Shown here piece by piece: positions 8,590 through 18,514 of a stretch of DNA of 64,000 bases. Each line of letters begins with the position of its first letter. Position 1 is the stretch's first letter. The notes below the pieces were generated by a model. That model made no database searches. It was not told the DNA's origin and saw only the letters and a list, made by a program, of their open reading frames with translations. Made by a program: the position numbers and the translations under genes. The stretch spans positions 806,001 through 870,000 of the forward strand of contig NZ_QFLI01000001.1 in NCBI RefSeq assembly GCF_003202155.1, in the 5' to 3' direction. Source of the DNA: Marinifilum breve. Its GTDB lineage: Bacteria; Bacteroidota; Bacteroidia; Bacteroidales; Marinifilaceae.

Positions 8590-10206
8590 TTAGGCCTTCT
8601 TCTTACCATTCTTGCGTTTTTTGATTTTGCTCTTGGTCACCAATGGATCAGTATCTCCATACTGTTGACGCAATCTTTCCAATTCTGTTTTCAATTCAGC
8701 TGTTAATTTCTCATAGCCTTGTTTGCCATACAGATTATTCATCTCATGCGGATCTTCCTGTAAATCGTACAGTTCCCAGGTATCAATATTATTGTAGAAA
8801 TGAATCAACTTGTAACGATCAGTTCTCACACCAATGTGTCGTTTCACCATGTGGAAACCTGGATGCTCGTAGAAGTGGTAGTACATGGATGATCTCCAAT
8901 CGTCTACCTTTTCACCTTCCAGCAAAGGACGGAATGAGCGGCCCTGCATATCTTCCGGAACATTGGCTCCACAGAAATCCAAGATGGTTGGTGCGTAATC
9001 AACATTTTGAACCAATTCATCCACTACTGTTCCCGGTTTAATACCTTTAGGATATTTCACCAGAAGCGGCATTCTGAAAGATTCTTCATACATGAATCGC
9101 TTGTCGAACCAACCATGTTCTCCAAGATAAAAACCTTGATCCGAGGTATAAACCACAATGGTATTCTCTGCCAATCCTTGTTTTTCCAGATAATCCAATA
9201 CCCTTCCTACACTTTCGTCAACCGACTTGATGGTTGCCAGGTAATCCTGCATGTATCGCTGAAACTTCCATTTGGCCAATTCCTTGCCCGAAAGGTTCTG
9301 ATCATGAAAATCATCGTTCTTCTTGCGATAAGCCTTTCGGAAAGTTGCCAACTGTTCATCAGTCATTCTCTTGAACAGATGTGGCCAACGATCATAACGA
9401 AGACTGTCGCTTCCTTTGGCTATGGTCATCTTTAAATCGTGCCCCTCGTACATATCGCGATAGATATTCATTTCCTGTTCTTCTGCAGCTCGCCTTCCTT
9501 CGTAATTGTCGAAGTAAGTAGCGGGAATTGGAAATTCTACTGTATCGTACAAGTTGTAATGTCTTTCGGCTGGTAACCAGTTACGATGCGGTGCCTTGTG
9601 GTGCATCATCAACATAAATGGTTTCGATTTGTCTCTTTTCTCCTCTAACCAATTTATGGTGTAATCTGTGATCAAATCTGTTACATATCCATCTTTTTTC
9701 TCTGTTACTCCATTTTCGGTAAAATCAGGGTTATAGTATTCTCCCTGATCATTCAGTACATTCCAATAATCAAATCCTGTTGGTTCACAATTCAAGTGCC
9801 ACTTCCCAATCATTGCGGTTTCATAACCTTCCTTTTGCAGATGCTTTGGGAAGGTTGGCTGGTTTCCATCAAACTTGCCACCACGATTCTGCATGAATCC
9901 ATTTACATGACTGAATTTCCCCGTAAGGATAACTGCGCGACTCGGACCACAAATAGAGTTGGTACAAAAGGAATTGGTAAACATAGCTCCTCCTTTTGCA
10001 ATTCTGTCGATATTTGGAGTTGGTGCCAATTTCGACAAAGGATGATCAAATGCACTAATTGCTTGCACAGCATGATCATCGGCCATGATGTATACAATAT
10101 TTGGCTGTTTTGGTTCAAGTTCTTTTGGTTTGGCATCGCAAGCTGATAATAGTGCAAGTGCTCCTGCAGAACACCAAATTGTATTTGCCAGTTTATTAAA
10201 GTTCAT
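8590..10206 (-). CDS. Sulfatase lipoprotein, N-acetylglucosamine-6-sulfatase-like
   Basis: A 538-residue S1 sulfatase with a lipobox (LLSAC, Cys23), metal motif MADDHAVQAIS, and maturation motif CGPSRAV with Cys86. GKWHLNCEPTGFDYW and YTSDQGFYLGEHGWFDKR follow; this 'DDHxxxAIS ... GEHGWFDKR' pattern resembles S1_11-type 6-O-sulfatases. The C-terminal tail is very Lys-rich (KSKIKKRKNGKKK). It is the closest paralogue of the next gene (10351-11973), with which it shares the long central insert around the MTDEQLATFRKAY helix. The pair is a tandem duplication that has diverged, so the two may act on different positions or sugars of the same glycan. Confidence 0.95.
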   Translation of the reverse strand: MNFNKLANTIWCSAGALALLSACDAKPKELEPKQPNIVYIMADDHAVQAISAFDHPLSKLAPTPNIDRIAKGGAMFTNSFCTNSICGPSRAVILTGKFSHVNGFMQNRGGKFDGNQPTFPKHLQKEGYETAMIGKWHLNCEPTGFDYWNVLNDQGEYYNPDFTENGVTEKKDGYVTDLITDYTINWLEEKRDKSKPFMLMMHHKAPHRNWLPAERHYNLYDTVEFPIPATYFDNYEGRRAAEEQEMNIYRDMYEGHDLKMTIAKGSDSLRYDRWPHLFKRMTDEQLATFRKAYRKKNDDFHDQNLSGKELAKWKFQRYMQDYLATIKSVDESVGRVLDYLEKQGLAENTIVVYTSDQGFYLGEHGWFDKRFMYEESFRMPLLVKYPKGIKPGTVVDELVQNVDYAPTILDFCGANVPEDMQGRSFRPLLEGEKVDDWRSSMYYHFYEHPGFHMVKRHIGVRTDRYKLIHFYNNIDTWELYDLQEDPHEMNNLYGKQGYEKLTAELKTELERLRQQYGDTDPLVTKSKIKKRKNGKKKA

Positions 10207-10350
10207 TTACTCAGTTTTTTATTTATTCAACGATCTCTTAACTATTGGTTTGTGAGAAAGTCTAATTCATTTATTAATATTCTGAAGGAGTTGATTGCAC
10301 AATTTCTTCCTTCTTTTACCCTTTATTCAATTGATTCAGGAATTCCTGGA

Positions 10351-11973
10351 CTAGATTGAATTATTCTTAGGCTTTTTTCTTTTTCTGTGGCTTCTAACAG
10401 GTACATAAGGGGCTTCGAAATTGCTATCCGGTACCTCATATTGTTCACGCAAGCGATAAAGCTCCTTCTTCAATTGCTGTATTTGCTTTTCGTATTTGGT
10501 ATTGCCGTACAGGTTGTTCACTTCGTTGGCATCCTCTTTAAGATCATAGAATTCCCATACATCATCTGTGTAATAATGAATCAGTTTGTAACGATTGGAG
10601 CGAACTCCTTCGTGACGTGGCACATTGTGTTTGCCATGATCGTAATAGTGATAGTACAAAGATTCGCGCCAATCCTTAGACTTGCTACCATCAATCAGTT
10701 TTAGGAATGATTCTCCTTGCATTTCCTTAGGAACCTTGATTCCAGCCATTTCTAAAAAGCTTGGTGCGAAATCGATATTTTGTACCAATTCCTCCACCTC
10801 AACTCCTGCAGGAATCACTTTGGGCCAACGCATTACAAGAGGCATTCGCATGCCATCTTCATACATAAATCTTTTCTCGGCCCAACCATGCTGACCCGTG
10901 AAGTAACTCTGATCGGAACTATACACTATAATGGTGTTTTTCTTAATCTCTGGATGTTGATCCAACCAAGACAACAAGCGCCCAACATTTTCGTCTACTC
11001 CGTCGATACAACGTATGTAATCCTTTATGAACCTCTGATAAGCAATACTTTTTGCTGCATCTCCCTTCAACATTCCCTGACGTTTCATTTCAAGGATTTT
11101 TTTGGTTTCAGGATCCTTAAAGGAATGCCATTTCTCCAGTTGTTCCTTTGTCATTCGGGCATAGTAGATATTGTCATTAGGATCATGATCCTTTAACAAA
11201 GGCAATATTTTGATGCGTTTCCCAATTTTCATATTTGCCTCGTTAGCATAGGATGAACGCGTTTTATAGTCATCATAAAGTGTTTCCGGTTCAGGTATAG
11301 TGTCGTTCACATAACGATCCAAAAAACGGAATTCAGGCATGCGAGGAACATGAGGAGCCTTGTACTGAACAAATAACATAAAAGGCTTTTGCCCTCCACC
11401 TTTCTCATTCAACCATCCCAAAGCCTCATCGGTGATCAGGTCTGTTGAGTAACCATGCATCATTTCGGTTTTTCCATCACTAGTTACGAAATCAGGATTG
11501 TAATAAAATCCTTGTCTTCCCGCTCCCATTAATATTTTCCAGTAGTCAAACTCATCGCCTGGATTGTTATTCAAATGCCATTTCCCAATTAAGGCAGTAT
11601 TGTATCCATCCTGTTTCATTACACGTGGCAAAAGTGTTTGCTTCCCGTTCCATTCTGAGCCGTTACCCGTCACCCCGTTTTTGTGAGAATGTTTCCCGGT
11701 TAAGATACTTGCTCTACTAGGACCACAAATGGAGTTGGCACAAAAGTTATTTCTAAAAATTGCTCCCTCATTTGCTATTCTGTCGATATTAGGTGTTCGG
11801 TTAATGCTACCGTCGTAAGCACTAATCGCCCTGTTGGCATGGTCATCAGCCATGATGAAGATGATATTAGGTCTTTTCGATTCCTGAGCCTGCAAGGCAG
11901 TAGAAGGCAATAGACTCATCCCCACCCCACAGGTTATCATCAATTTATTGAAATAATTTCTTGATAAATTCAT
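10351..11973 (-). CDS. Sulfatase, paralogue of the 8590-10206 enzyme
   Basis: A 540-residue S1 sulfatase of the same subtype as its downstream neighbour: MADDHANRAIS metal motif, maturation motif CGPSRAS (Cys83), GKWHLNNNPGDEFDYW, and YSSDQSYFTGQHGWAEKR. It has an ordinary signal peptide ending near QAQ (residues 28-30) instead of a lipobox, so one paralogue is lipid-anchored and the other is soluble. The C-terminus is again strongly basic (RSHRKRKKPKNN). The gene is co-oriented with the operon, with 145 bp and 110 bp gaps on either side. N-acetylglucosamine-6-sulfatase-like chemistry is inferred from family resemblance; sulfated glucose is an equally likely substrate given the glucanase neighbours. 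Confidence 0.95.
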   Translation of the reverse strand: MNLSRNYFNKLMITCGVGMSLLPSTALQAQESKRPNIIFIMADDHANRAISAYDGSINRTPNIDRIANEGAIFRNNFCANSICGPSRASILTGKHSHKNGVTGNGSEWNGKQTLLPRVMKQDGYNTALIGKWHLNNNPGDEFDYWKILMGAGRQGFYYNPDFVTSDGKTEMMHGYSTDLITDEALGWLNEKGGGQKPFMLFVQYKAPHVPRMPEFRFLDRYVNDTIPEPETLYDDYKTRSSYANEANMKIGKRIKILPLLKDHDPNDNIYYARMTKEQLEKWHSFKDPETKKILEMKRQGMLKGDAAKSIAYQRFIKDYIRCIDGVDENVGRLLSWLDQHPEIKKNTIIVYSSDQSYFTGQHGWAEKRFMYEDGMRMPLVMRWPKVIPAGVEVEELVQNIDFAPSFLEMAGIKVPKEMQGESFLKLIDGSKSKDWRESLYYHYYDHGKHNVPRHEGVRSNRYKLIHYYTDDVWEFYDLKEDANEVNNLYGNTKYEKQIQQLKKELYRLREQYEVPDSNFEAPYVPVRSHRKRKKPKNNSI

Positions 11974-12082
11974 TCGATTCTCTCTTTTAATTCACTTGTT
12001 ACCCTTTTCCCTATGCCACCCCACAGTCTGGTATGGTAATCAGGAATACAATGCATGCAATTCTCTTCAAATGATCTGTTGA

Positions 12083-13645
12083 TTATTCAAAATTGCTTTT
12101 CATCATTTCGGATATCCTTTGTCTGTATATTTTGGCATCTCCTTTTCTAAATTGGAGTACATTGGCATATATGTTTTGAACAATTTCCTGCATCTTACCT
12201 TTGTCCTCCATATTTTCAAATGCCTCCAACAAAGGATCACCCGTACTTTCCATTTCCGCCTTCAACTTGTTTCGATACTCTTCTATTCTTTTAGCGTATC
12301 TCTTATCATTGATCAGGTTGTGAATACAATCAGGATCTTTCTTCAAATCGTAAAATTCCTCTACCTCTCGATGACGGAAGTACTTCACCCTTTCTTGCAT
12401 TTCCTCATTATCAACATTGGCCTTCATGGCTTTAATCACGCCTCCTTCGTTTGCATTTCTGTAACGTGTTTTTCCGTTGCTCCATGCATTGAATATGTAG
12501 CCAAACTTCTTATCCTGCACACAACGCATAGGGTAAGGAGTTGGTCTGTTGATATAGTCAATCTGTGTAAATACCTGTCCCCTGTTTTTCTGACTTTTGC
12601 CCTTTAGCAATGGTAGAAAAGACTTGCCATCCAAATTCTCAGGAATAGGTAAACCAGTCAGTTCCATAATGGTTGGGAACAAATCAATGGCAGCAACAAA
12701 CTCATTCTTTACCACTCTGGGCTTTAACTGTTCAGGGAGAGTAAAAAACATGGCTGTATGCGTTGACTTCAGATAGCAATTGGCTTTCGAAAATGGCATG
12801 GCAATTCCGTTATCCGACAAGAAAATTACTATGGTATTCTTCTCAACTCCCGCATCCTTGATGGCCTTCATTACCATTCCAAAAGTATCATCCAACCTTC
12901 GGGTAGAATTGTAGTAATGGCTCATCTCTTCTCTTACCTGAGAAATATCAGGCAAAAAACCTGGCACAAATGACTCTTCGGGAGAGTACATTTTAGAAGG
13001 CCATTCAGCTCCTGGCTTTAATTCTCCACCAGGTTTTTGGAATGGACGGTGCGGATCATGAGAATTGATCATGAAATAGAAAGGCTTGTTTTCTTTTTTA
13101 CATCGATCTGCAAAAGCTTTTGTCCTTTCATAATACTTGGAAGGACTTCGCCCTGCTCCTAAATCAGAATAATCGTAAACATAGTCCCAATTTGTGCTCT
13201 GCTTTGCTGAGGAGTGGGCTACCTTTCCCAATACTCCCGTTTTGTATCCTGCTTCCTGAAAGGATTCCATCATGGTTGGAACTTCCTCATTGGCATACAA
13301 AAAGCCATGATGCCCACCATTAAAACCATATCTTCCTGTTGCAATAATACTTCTGCTTGGCATACATATAGAACTGTTTACATGAGCATTGCAAAATCTA
13401 ACTCCCTGATTGGCTAACTTATCAATATTCGGAGTAAGGCCTTGCATTTTAGATCCGAAGGCTCCAATTCCCATCCCATCAGGTCCTAGATCATCCGCCG
13501 TAAAAATGATGACATTCAACCTATTGGCAGCTGCTTCCGACTGATCTTCCTTTACATGGACAGCATTCTGGCTTGCTGAACAAACTTGTCCTCCCAATAA
13601 GGAAAGTACCAGTGTACTTCTGAATATTGATTTTGATATTTTCAT
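12083..13645 (-). CDS. Sulfatase, N-sulfoglucosamine sulfohydrolase-like
   Basis: S1 sulfatase of 520 residues when started at the ATG at 13645, which directly precedes the signal peptide (MKISKSIF...CSAS); the longer frame from 13675 adds ten residues that do not look like a signal. It has FTADDLGPDGMG as metal motif, the maturation motif CMPSRSI (Cys94; Met replaces the more usual Ser/Gly/Ala after Cys), MINSHDPHRPF, and FLSDNGIAMPFSKANCY. The pattern resembles sulfamidase-like (SGSH) enzymes, but O-sulfatases share it. It is the first sulfatase after susD and is separated from it by a 250 bp gap holding two perfect stem-loops. Confidence 0.95.
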   Translation of the reverse strand: MKISKSIFRSTLVLSLLGGQVCSASQNAVHVKEDQSEAAANRLNVIIFTADDLGPDGMGIGAFGSKMQGLTPNIDKLANQGVRFCNAHVNSSICMPSRSIIATGRYGFNGGHHGFLYANEEVPTMMESFQEAGYKTGVLGKVAHSSAKQSTNWDYVYDYSDLGAGRSPSKYYERTKAFADRCKKENKPFYFMINSHDPHRPFQKPGGELKPGAEWPSKMYSPEESFVPGFLPDISQVREEMSHYYNSTRRLDDTFGMVMKAIKDAGVEKNTIVIFLSDNGIAMPFSKANCYLKSTHTAMFFTLPEQLKPRVVKNEFVAAIDLFPTIMELTGLPIPENLDGKSFLPLLKGKSQKNRGQVFTQIDYINRPTPYPMRCVQDKKFGYIFNAWSNGKTRYRNANEGGVIKAMKANVDNEEMQERVKYFRHREVEEFYDLKKDPDCIHNLINDKRYAKRIEEYRNKLKAEMESTGDPLLEAFENMEDKGKMQEIVQNIYANVLQFRKGDAKIYRQRISEMMKSNFE

Positions 13646-13776
13646 TCTTCTAGTAAATTTTCTTGGTTCTCCCAAAAACTTCCCTTCGATTTGGATCCTG
13701 ACCTGTTCAGTACTTTCTGAACCTTATCTGATGAAGCTGTTTCTGAGAATAATTTAGGATGTACGATTCCCTATAA

Positions 13777-13800
13777 GCAAACCAGCATTACCTGGTTTGC
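13777..13800. promoter_or_regulatory. Perfect 9 bp stem-loop between susD and the sulfatases
   Basis: Arms GCAAACCAG (13777-13785) and CTGGTTTGC (13792-13800) with a 6-base loop. There is no long T-run on the minus-strand side, so it looks more like an RNA-stability or attenuation element than a simple terminator. It follows the stem-loop at 13860-13890 in the same gap. Confidence 0.5.
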
Positions 13801-13859
13801 CTTTATCTTCGGCACTTTACGCTAGCCTAACAGTTTATTGTCCGAAGCTATATTTTTGT

Positions 13860-13890
13860 GATGAGCAAGTCACTTCCGCACTTGCTCATC
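13860..13890 (-). terminator. Perfect 11 bp stem-loop 9 bases after the susD stop
   Basis: Arms GATGAGCAAGT (13860-13870) and ACTTGCTCATC (13880-13890), 9-base loop, followed on the transcribed strand by ACAAAAATATAG and no clean U-tract. A position right after susD suits partial termination or 3'-end protection that makes susCD mRNA more abundant than the enzyme genes downstream. Confidence 0.6.
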
Positions 13891-13898
13891 ACCTCTAA

Positions 13899-15443
13899 TT
13901 AGTATCCTGGATTTTGAGTAATTACACCTTCTGTTGCATCTACATCAACCTGTGGAATTGGAAGCAAGTTATGCTTTCCTTCTACAAAGTTTTTGCCCAA
14001 TGCCTGTAGCAATTCTGCGGCACGTCCCTGGCGCAAAATATCCCAATAACGGTTTTGTTCCATTGCCAACTCAACTCTTCTTTCGTGCCAAATTGCATTT
14101 CGTAAACCAAGTTTATCAGTGGTTGTAACATTTGGTAGAATGTCAGGATTATCACCTCTTGCTCTCTCGCGTACCATATTCAAATAAACAAGAGCATCAG
14201 TCGGTTTATCATTCTCATTTAAAGCTTCAGCTGCCATTAACAAAACATCAGCATATCGAATTAATCTAACATTGGCTGGATTGTTGGCACCACCACCACC
14301 ACCAGTTACTTTATTGTCTGTACCATCGTAGAATAATGGCAAGATTCCTTTCTGATTGTATTTGGTTCCGTGGTTTTTAGAGTTACGAACCACAATAGAT
14401 CTACCATCATATAAAGTATCGCCAACATATGCTATGGTTGCATCCTTTCTAGGATCTCCATCTTCATAAGCAGCCTCCAAATCATCTGATGGAGAATTGA
14501 TTCCCCAACCCAAACCTTGGTTGTTGATGAATTTTCCCTGCTCAGGATCCCAGTATTTGGCTTTAGATCCTTGCACTGTGTTGTACTTATCTGTTCCTGT
14601 TTTGTTCCCACTTTCTGAACGTGTTGCTTGTACCTCAAATACCGACTCAGAACAATTCTCTCCATCATATGTAAATATTCCTTCGTAATCAGGGAATAGT
14701 GTGTACTCATTGGAATTGATAATTTCCATTGCATATCTTTCCACTTTTTCAAAATCGTTTCGGAACAAGAAAGCTCTTGCCAGTAATCCTCGGGCAGCTC
14801 CTTTGGTAACTCGTCCTAAATTTGCCGGTGAATATTCCGATCTCTCTGGTAAATAGGTAATGGCATATTCCAAGTCCTCATCAATCAATTGCCAGATTTC
14901 TTCTGGTGTTGCACGAGGGATAAAATCACCATCCAATTCAGGAAGTACGGTAATTTTTGGAACCCCTCCAAATGACTTTACGAGGTTAAAATAGCCATAC
15001 GCTCTCATGAATTTAGCCTCTGCTAAAATTCTTTTCTGCAAATCTTCTTCAAATACAAATTCCGACTCCGAATTGATTACGATATTGGCACGGCCAATCA
15101 ACACATACTGACCCGAGTACCAGTTCGTCATTAAACTACTACTAGGCGAAAATGTAAATTCATCGAATTCGATAGATGCCTTGTTGTTCTTATTCCCTGG
15201 ATCTGAATCATCAGATGCAATATCGCCACCTGCAATAAAAGGCAAGCCCACAAGGTCGTAATGACGAAGGTAACTATAGGCTGCATTAACACCTGCTTCA
15301 GCTCCCTCTGCTGTTGAATAAAAGTTTTCGGGAGATAACTCTCCTAATGGTTGTTTATCAAGATGATCCTCGCAAGCCGTAAAAGCAAGAATCAAAAACA
15401 ATAGTGATATGATTATATTTTTTTCCTTCATTATTCGATTCAT
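13899..15443 (-). CDS. susD: SusD-like outer-membrane glycan-binding lipoprotein
   Basis: SusD/RagB-family surface lipoprotein of 514 residues that binds the glycan and closes over the SusC channel. The signal peptide ends in a lipobox (LAFTAC, Cys24). The SusD-like N-terminal segment (PLGELSPENFYSTAEGAEAGVNAAY) starts near 33, TPR-like helices include AKFMRAYGYFNLVKSFGGVP (about 145-165), and the family's C-terminal RYADVLLMAAEALNE and WHERRVELAMEQNRYWDILRQG stretches are present. The start codon overlaps the susC stop (TAATG), which indicates translational coupling. A run of Gly residues (GGGGGANNP) near 400 forms a loop. It is the only SusD in the window, so it should serve the whole sulfated-glycan system. 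Confidence 0.97.
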   Translation of the reverse strand: MNRIMKEKNIIISLLFLILAFTACEDHLDKQPLGELSPENFYSTAEGAEAGVNAAYSYLRHYDLVGLPFIAGGDIASDDSDPGNKNNKASIEFDEFTFSPSSSLMTNWYSGQYVLIGRANIVINSESEFVFEEDLQKRILAEAKFMRAYGYFNLVKSFGGVPKITVLPELDGDFIPRATPEEIWQLIDEDLEYAITYLPERSEYSPANLGRVTKGAARGLLARAFLFRNDFEKVERYAMEIINSNEYTLFPDYEGIFTYDGENCSESVFEVQATRSESGNKTGTDKYNTVQGSKAKYWDPEQGKFINNQGLGWGINSPSDDLEAAYEDGDPRKDATIAYVGDTLYDGRSIVVRNSKNHGTKYNQKGILPLFYDGTDNKVTGGGGGANNPANVRLIRYADVLLMAAEALNENDKPTDALVYLNMVRERARGDNPDILPNVTTTDKLGLRNAIWHERRVELAMEQNRYWDILRQGRAAELLQALGKNFVEGKHNLLPIPQVDVDATEGVITQNPGY

Positions 15444-18433
15444 TAGAAAGTTACATTTAAACCAAAAGTGTAAGTAGCTGATAGTGGATAAACACCCATA
15501 TCGATTCCGTTGGTAAGTACATTGGATCCTCCAATGTCAGGAGTAAATCCCGAATAGTCGGTAAATGTATACAGGTTGGTTGCACTCACATAGGCTCTTA
15601 CAAGATCCAGAGACAATTTTTGAGAGATTGATTTGGGCAATGTGTAACCCAACTGTACATTTCTGATTCGCAAATAAGAACCATCTTCCAACCAGTAATC
15701 CGACATCTTCTCATTGTGTACATCGGCATCATTCAAGCGTGGATTTGTATATGATGTTCCCTCACCATGCCATCTGTCCAAAGCTGATGCCTCATAATTA
15801 TAACCAGCATCCCATCTTTTCTTGATTTTACCGTTGGCAATTTCATTACCTGTTACACCTTGTAAATCCATCGAGAAATCGAATCCCTTGTATTCGCAAT
15901 GTAGGTTCAATCCAAAAGTGAAATCAGGAATTGGTGAACCAATAATGGTTTGATCATCTTCAGTAATCACGCCATCTCCATCGATATCTTTAAATCGTAA
16001 ATCACCAGCTTGTTCTCCACCAAATACAGGATAAGAAGCCAACTCCTCAGCATTCTGGAATACACCATCAACCTTGTAGCCATAAAATGCTCCAATTGCA
16101 TTCCCTTGCATGGTTCTGGTAAATGATTGAGAATCTACACTCCCTGCCAAAAATGATCGTCCATTGGCCAATTCCTTAACTTCGTTGTTTACAGTAGTAA
16201 GATTTGCACCAACCCCATATGAGAAATCTCCTATTTTATCTTCCCAACGCAGAACCATTTCAAAACCATCATTTAATACTCTTGCGGCATTTACCACAGG
16301 ATCTTGTCTTGTACCAAAATATGATGGAATTGGCACAGCAATCAGAATATCATCTGTTTCTCTTCTGTAGTAATCCAACTCTGCCGATAGCTTATTTTTA
16401 AAGAATCCGATCTCCACACCTATATCTGTTTGTGTGGTTTCTTCCCATACAATCGTTGGATCAGATAATTTTAACAAAGTAGCTCCTTGTGCTACCCCTT
16501 CGTTCTCTCCTAAAACAGCTACAATTCCTGATGTATTTCCACCAATTGATTCTGTGGTTGACAAGGATTGAATCGACGCGTAAGCACCAATCTTATCATT
16601 ACCAATAATCCCCCAGCTGGCTCTTAGTTTTAAATTACTGATGATATCACTATCAATTAGAAAATCCTCCTGACTTACTCTCCAACCCAAAGCTAAAGAT
16701 GGGAAGTGTGCATATCGATTTCCATCACTAAATTTCGAAGATCCATCAATACGATAAGTTGCCGTTAATAAATATCTATTCAAGTAAGAATAGTTCATTC
16801 TGAACATATAAGATAAATAAGACCAACTTGTAGCATAATTATCAACCGATTCGCTTTCTGAATTAAAGGTTGCATCCAAGTACCAAAGATTTGAATTGTT
16901 TGGAATATCAGTGACAAAGCCTTTTAATGTTTCACTTTTGGTATCTTGTATTGAAATACCAGCCATTGCATCGAAATGGTGATTCTTAAAGTCCTTGTAA
17001 TAATTAAGGGTATTATCCCAAATATAGCTGCGATAACGAAGATTTGATTTGGTCAATTTTGAAATGTCGTTAGATTGACGCGCATTGGCTATGTATTCAG
17101 GAGTATAAGAACGATTGTAAATATCTTTCTTTTCAAATCCATAGGATGATCTGAACAAGAAATCACCAACTTTCACCTCACCAAAAAAGTTTCCTACCAA
17201 TCTTTCCGATTCGTTTAGTGAATTGTTGTAGTGAGTTCCTACCAATGGGTTATTCGCTTCAATAATTTCAGTAAAAGATCCATCCTCCTGATAAGGCTCA
17301 TAAATACCAGGTGCACGATATGCTGTTCTTGTCGGATCTGGTCCACCATGCTTATCAACCTTAATAAAACTAAGGTTATGCCCCACTTTTACATGTTTGC
17401 TAAGCTGGTATTCGTTATTCGCTCTAATGGTGATTTTTTCCAGGTCGGTTTTTTCTACAATCCCTTCCTGATCATCATATGAAGCGCTCAAATGATATTT
17501 GATATTATCGGTACCTCCGCTGGCAGACAACTTGTAATTCTGCGAAATTGCTGTAGAGTAAATTTCATCCCACCAATTTGTTCCTTTTCCAAAAATCGAA
17601 GGATCTTCGAAAGGTGCTTCGTTACCAGAGTTTAGAGCCGATTCATTCCTTAGCATTGCATAGTCTGATGCCGAAACCATATCAATGGTATTGCTTACTT
17701 CGGAGATACTTAAATGCGTACTAAAATCAATTCTGGTTTTACCTGATTTCCCTTTTTTGGTGGTAATCAGAATTACACCATTGGCTCCTCGCGAACCATA
17801 TATTGCAGTTGCCGATGCATCTTTTAACACTTCCAAAGAAGCAATTTCGTTAGAATTCAGAAAGTTAATATCGGATACAATTAATCCATCAACAACATAA
17901 ATAGGCGATGCATTATTTAATGTACCAACCCCACGAATGCGAATCACAGGTGATGAACCCGGTCGTCCGTCGGTACTCGTAACCTGAACCCCAGCTACTT
18001 TACCGCTAATGGAACTTCCTACATTTAAAGTTGGTGTTTTGGCTAAATCAGCTCCTTTCACCGATGCTACAGAACCTGTCAAATCGCTCTTTTTCTGTAC
18101 CCCATAACCAATAACTACTACTTCGTCTAGACCCTGGTCCTGGGGATTTAATGCAACATCAATTACAGATCGACCATCCACCTTAACTTCCTGGCTCTTC
18201 ATACCAATAAAGCTGTAAACAATGATATCGTTTGCGGATGCAGTAAGAGTATATTTTCCTTCCATATCGGTAGCAGTACCTGTGCTAGTTCCTTTCACTA
18301 ATACAGAAACTCCGGGAATCGGAAAATCTGAACCGGCTTCAGTAACTTTACCGGTTATTTTAATTGTATTCTGACTGAAAGCATTGGTTCCAATGCCTAC
18401 AAAAAGAATAAATATCAACAATAGTCTTTTCAT
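15443..18433 (-). CDS. susC: SusC-like TonB-dependent outer-membrane transporter
   Basis: TonB-dependent glycan importer of 996 residues. I start it at the ATG at 18433, which directly precedes a good signal peptide (MKRLLLIFILFVGIG...FSQ); the longer frame to 18526 runs through the predicted promoter. Domains in order: a carboxypeptidase-D-like domain (about 25-100, ITGKVTEAGSDFPIPGVSV), a TonB-box region (LDEVVVIGYGVQKKSDLTGS), a plug domain (about 110-230, PIYVVDGL, ATAIYGSRGANGVILITTKKG), then a 22-strand barrel ending in the typical aromatic C-terminus (FGLNVTF). It would take up oligosaccharides too large for porins and is coupled to susD. The regulator upstream (19232-22162) is its likely activator. 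Confidence 0.97.
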   Translation of the reverse strand: MKRLLLIFILFVGIGTNAFSQNTIKITGKVTEAGSDFPIPGVSVLVKGTSTGTATDMEGKYTLTASANDIIVYSFIGMKSQEVKVDGRSVIDVALNPQDQGLDEVVVIGYGVQKKSDLTGSVASVKGADLAKTPTLNVGSSISGKVAGVQVTSTDGRPGSSPVIRIRGVGTLNNASPIYVVDGLIVSDINFLNSNEIASLEVLKDASATAIYGSRGANGVILITTKKGKSGKTRIDFSTHLSISEVSNTIDMVSASDYAMLRNESALNSGNEAPFEDPSIFGKGTNWWDEIYSTAISQNYKLSASGGTDNIKYHLSASYDDQEGIVEKTDLEKITIRANNEYQLSKHVKVGHNLSFIKVDKHGGPDPTRTAYRAPGIYEPYQEDGSFTEIIEANNPLVGTHYNNSLNESERLVGNFFGEVKVGDFLFRSSYGFEKKDIYNRSYTPEYIANARQSNDISKLTKSNLRYRSYIWDNTLNYYKDFKNHHFDAMAGISIQDTKSETLKGFVTDIPNNSNLWYLDATFNSESESVDNYATSWSYLSYMFRMNYSYLNRYLLTATYRIDGSSKFSDGNRYAHFPSLALGWRVSQEDFLIDSDIISNLKLRASWGIIGNDKIGAYASIQSLSTTESIGGNTSGIVAVLGENEGVAQGATLLKLSDPTIVWEETTQTDIGVEIGFFKNKLSAELDYYRRETDDILIAVPIPSYFGTRQDPVVNAARVLNDGFEMVLRWEDKIGDFSYGVGANLTTVNNEVKELANGRSFLAGSVDSQSFTRTMQGNAIGAFYGYKVDGVFQNAEELASYPVFGGEQAGDLRFKDIDGDGVITEDDQTIIGSPIPDFTFGLNLHCEYKGFDFSMDLQGVTGNEIANGKIKKRWDAGYNYEASALDRWHGEGTSYTNPRLNDADVHNEKMSDYWLEDGSYLRIRNVQLGYTLPKSISQKLSLDLVRAYVSATNLYTFTDYSGFTPDIGGSNVLTNGIDMGVYPLSATYTFGLNVTF

Positions 18434-18484
18434 ACAATTTTTGATTTGTTTAGAGGTTTCATTCGAATTAGGAATTCCTGCAAA

Positions 18485-18514
18485 CAAAATTAGACGCATC
18501 AAATTCCTGACAAA
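18485..18514 (-). promoter_or_regulatory. Bacteroidota-type promoter of susC
   Basis: Read on the minus strand: a -33 box TTTG (18511-18514), an 18-base spacer, and a -7 box TAATTTTG (18485-18492). This matches the Bacteroidota housekeeping consensus TTTG-N17-23-TAnnTTTG. Transcription would start near 18478, giving a leader of about 45 bases before the susC ATG. It is the best promoter match I found in the window. Confidence 0.6.

Noticed and set aside
13899-18433. A second hidden SusC/D-like or SusE/F-like gene near the pair
   Set aside because: All frames between 13645 and 13899 and between 18433 and 19232 are short and lack any family motif.
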